Source of the DNA: Betaproteobacteria bacterium | GTDB taxonomy: Bacteria; Pseudomonadota; Gammaproteobacteria; Burkholderiales; Usitatibacteraceae | Direction: 5' to 3' | Length of the DNA: 7,644 nt | NCBI GenBank assembly: GCA_012274175.1 | Contig: JAAOZZ010000195.1 | Location: 1-7,644 of the forward strand | The notes under the pieces: model-generated | Databases searched by the model: none | The model's input: only the letters and a program-made list of their open reading frames with translations | Told to the model about the DNA's origin: nothing | Position numbers and translations under genes: made by a program | Shown here: positions 6,449 through 7,644 of the stretch, piece by piece | Position numbering within the stretch: the stretch's first letter is position 1 | How the letters are laid out: every line of letters starts with the position of its first letter

Positions 6449-6772
6449 CGCCGAGGATTCGATGTCCCGCGTGGTGCGAAGCACGCGCACGACCTCGATT
6501 TGCTTGCCCCGCACGCGGTAGAAGATCACGTATTTCTGGAACGTCGAGCTGCGCATCTCGTGCAGCAGCTCCTCCCGCGGCATGCCGAGATCGGGGTTCT
6601 TCGCGAGCAGCGCGCAATGCTTCGCGAAAGCGTTCGCGAAGCCCTGGGCCGCCGAGAGGTTGTCGGAATTGGTGTGGCCCCAGACGTCCGTGGGGATCGC
6701 GATGGATTCCCAGATGTGCTTGAGGTCGTCGCAGGCGACGAACGTGAAGAGCATCTCGCCCGCGGCGCTCAT
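6446..6772 (-). CDS. RelE/ParE-superfamily toxin of a type II toxin-antitoxin system
   Basis: The protein has 108 residues. The C-terminal strands match ParE/RelE toxins: an HEMRSSTFQKYVIFYRV segment (71-87), then IEVVRVLRTTRDI (92-104), where the paired Arg and RDI ending are typical. The N-terminal helices contain ACDDLKHIWESIA (13-25) and AAQGFANAFAKHCALLAKNPDLG (41-63). ParE members act on DNA gyrase, while RelE members cleave mRNA on the ribosome; sequence alone leans towards ParE because a ParD-like partner is encoded immediately upstream. The start overlaps the antitoxin stop by four bases (ATGA, 6772-6769). Met7 is a possible alternative start and would bring the N-terminus closer to usual family length. 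The residues between helices 1 and 2 (about 26-40) look longer than in compact family members. Confidence 0.85.
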   Translation of the reverse strand: MSAAGEMLFTFVACDDLKHIWESIAIPTDVWGHTNSDNLSAAQGFANAFAKHCALLAKNPDLGMPREELLHEMRSSTFQKYVIFYRVRGKQIEVVRVLRTTRDIESSA

Positions 6773-7026
6773 TCGCTCGCCGCGTTCGCCTGGTTCTGCA
6801 GGCCCGCGAACACCTGGGCGCCGTCGACGAGCTGCCGGTTGTTCGCCTGGAACACGCCGCTCGCGAGCTCGCGCAGCAGGCGCTCTCGCCGGATGCGCGT
6901 GAGATGATCCCGTTCCTCGAGCAGCAGCAGGGCTTCCTCGACGACCTGCGCCGGGGATTCGTAGTAGCCCGAGCGCACCTTCTGTCGGATGAACTCCTCG
7001 AGCTCCGCGGTCAGTGTGAGGTTCAT
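6769..7026 (-). CDS. ParD-like ribbon-helix-helix antitoxin
   Basis: The protein has 85 residues. Residues 1-40 follow the ParD/CopG ribbon-helix-helix pattern: a short beta strand (NLTLTAE), helix 1 (EEFIRQKVRSG), the turn YYESPAQVV, and helix 2 (EEALLLLEERD). The rest is a polar tail (about 41-85) of the kind that wraps the toxin. It should neutralise the ParE-like protein encoded directly after it and repress its own operon through the ribbon-helix-helix dimer. ATG 7026 is chosen over longer in-frame starts because AGGGA sits 7 bases upstream and because the fold begins at that Met. The aquaglyceroporin gene on the same strand ends 67 bases upstream, so readthrough expression is possible in addition to any own promoter. 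Confidence 0.87.
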   Translation of the reverse strand: MNLTLTAELEEFIRQKVRSGYYESPAQVVEEALLLLEERDHLTRIRRERLLRELASGVFQANNRQLVDGAQVFAGLQNQANAASE

Positions 7027-7033
7027 GGCGATT

Positions 7034-7038
7034 TCCCT
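7034..7038 (-). promoter_or_regulatory. Ribosome binding site of the antitoxin gene
   Basis: On the minus strand AGGGA is separated by 7 bases from ATG 7026. It decides the antitoxin start against longer in-frame options reaching back to 7173. Confidence 0.6.
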
Positions 7039-7067
7039 ATGCCGGGGGATTGCGGGAACGTGCGGAC

Positions 7068-7097
7068 ATTCTACGGCGATGGCGCGCCTGCGCTCAG
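7068..7097 (-). promoter_or_regulatory. Candidate toxin-antitoxin promoter
   Basis: On the minus strand TAGAAT (7073-7068) matches five of six bases of a sigma-70 -10 box, 41 bases before the antitoxin ATG. A poor -35 candidate, CTGAGC (7097-7092), lies 18 bases further up and overlaps the aquaglyceroporin stop. The assignment rests mainly on the -10 box. Confidence 0.3.
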
Positions 7098-7644
7098 GAG
7101 TCCCGCGGCTCCTCGCCCGCCGGCGAATCTTCGGGGGCAGGGAGCCATTGCCCGGCCACGAAGCGATAGACACCTCCTCCGACGATCGCGCCGATCACCG
7201 GAGCGGCGATATACACCGTGAACCAGCCGCCGCGCGGTCCCGGGAACGCGATCTCGCCCCAGCCCATGAGCCACGAGACCACGCGCGGACCGAAGTCCCG
7301 CGCGGGGTTGAGCCCGGCCTGGGTGAGGGGCGCAATCACCGAGATGATCGCCGCGACGCCCAGCCCGATGATCATCGCCTGCATGGCGGGGGGCGGCTTC
7401 GCGCGGTTGCGCGGATGTGTCACGGCCGCGACGATGAACGCGAGCAGCGCGGTCCCGACCATTTCGCCGAGAAAGGCCGTCTTGAGTCCCACGATGCGCC
7501 ACGCGTCCTCGGCGGTGCCGAAAATGGCGGGGTTCGGAAAATACTCGCCGAACACCATGGCGCTCAATTCGCTCCCCGGTCCGCCGCGCAGCAGGCCGTG
7601 GCGCCGCTCGAATTCCAGGATCGCCTCGCCAAATAGTCCATAGA
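7094..7644 (-). CDS. Aquaglyceroporin (MIP family), 5' truncated by window edge
   Basis: The frame is open to the right edge, so the true start lies outside; 182 residues are visible. They cover the C-terminal two thirds of a MIP channel. A loop with GSELSAMVFGEYFPNP is followed by a helix starting LKTAFLGEMVGTALLAFIVAAV, then AMIIGLGVAAIISVIAPLTQ, the second pore box NPARD (7295-7309) with DFGPRVVSWLMGWG, and the last helix (YIAAPVIGAIVGGGVYRFVA). Asp after NPAR and the DFGP continuation are typical of glycerol facilitators rather than strict water channels. It would let glycerol or other small neutral solutes cross the inner membrane. The first NPA box is beyond the window. The hydrophilic C-terminus ends PAGEEPRDS. 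It is on the same strand as the toxin-antitoxin pair. Confidence 0.9.
   Translation of the reverse strand, partial: YGLFGEAILEFERRHGLLRGGPGSELSAMVFGEYFPNPAIFGTAEDAWRIVGLKTAFLGEMVGTALLAFIVAAVTHPRNRAKPPPAMQAMIIGLGVAAIISVIAPLTQAGLNPARDFGPRVVSWLMGWGEIAFPGPRGGWFTVYIAAPVIGAIVGGGVYRFVAGQWLPAPEDSPAGEEPRDS

Noticed and set aside
7027..7173. Longer antitoxin start at 7173
   Set aside because: The added residues overlap the aquaglyceroporin 3' end and lack family similarity; the ribosome binding site and ribbon-helix-helix fold point to 7026.

Overview
The window is GC-rich, with codon third positions strongly biased to G or C. It is densely packed with genes of Pseudomonadota type, and gene style suggests a betaproteobacterium; this is an inference, because no rRNA or taxonomic marker is present. 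Seven genes run on the plus strand (1-6426) and three on the minus strand (6446-7644). No gap exceeds about 75 bases, and I see no rRNA, tRNA, CRISPR array or insertion sequence.

Left part (1-2642): a one-carbon corrinoid module. It holds the C-terminal part of a uroporphyrinogen-decarboxylase-fold (MtaA/MtbA-like) methyltransferase, a cobalamin-binding corrinoid protein with an intact DxHxxG motif, and a membrane protein resembling the cytochrome b subunits NarI/HdrE/DsrM. The membrane gene is translationally coupled to the corrinoid gene by a GTGA overlap. The simplest reading is that methyl groups pass from a donor through the corrinoid cofactor, while the membrane protein links the pathway to the respiratory chain. 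The donor, the acceptor, the reductive activator and any HdrD-like partner are not visible here.

Middle (2678-6426): a P-loop kinase-like domain fused to a C-terminal cold-shock-like domain, then a LysR regulator. The regulator is followed at 3, 24 and 33 bases by a double-CDGSH iron-sulfur protein with an altered second motif, a small unknown protein and a 12-helix MFS transporter. All are codirectional, so one or two operons are likely.

Right part, minus strand (7644-6446): the C-terminal two thirds of an aquaglyceroporin (NPARD box), then a ParD/ParE-type toxin-antitoxin pair with a 4-base ATGA overlap. ParE and the MFS gene converge, and both stop codons lie in the arms of one short inverted repeat.

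The strongest candidates for something little described are the kinase/cold-shock fusion next to a corrinoid methyltransferase module, and the CDGSH protein whose second cluster site has Cys where His is expected.
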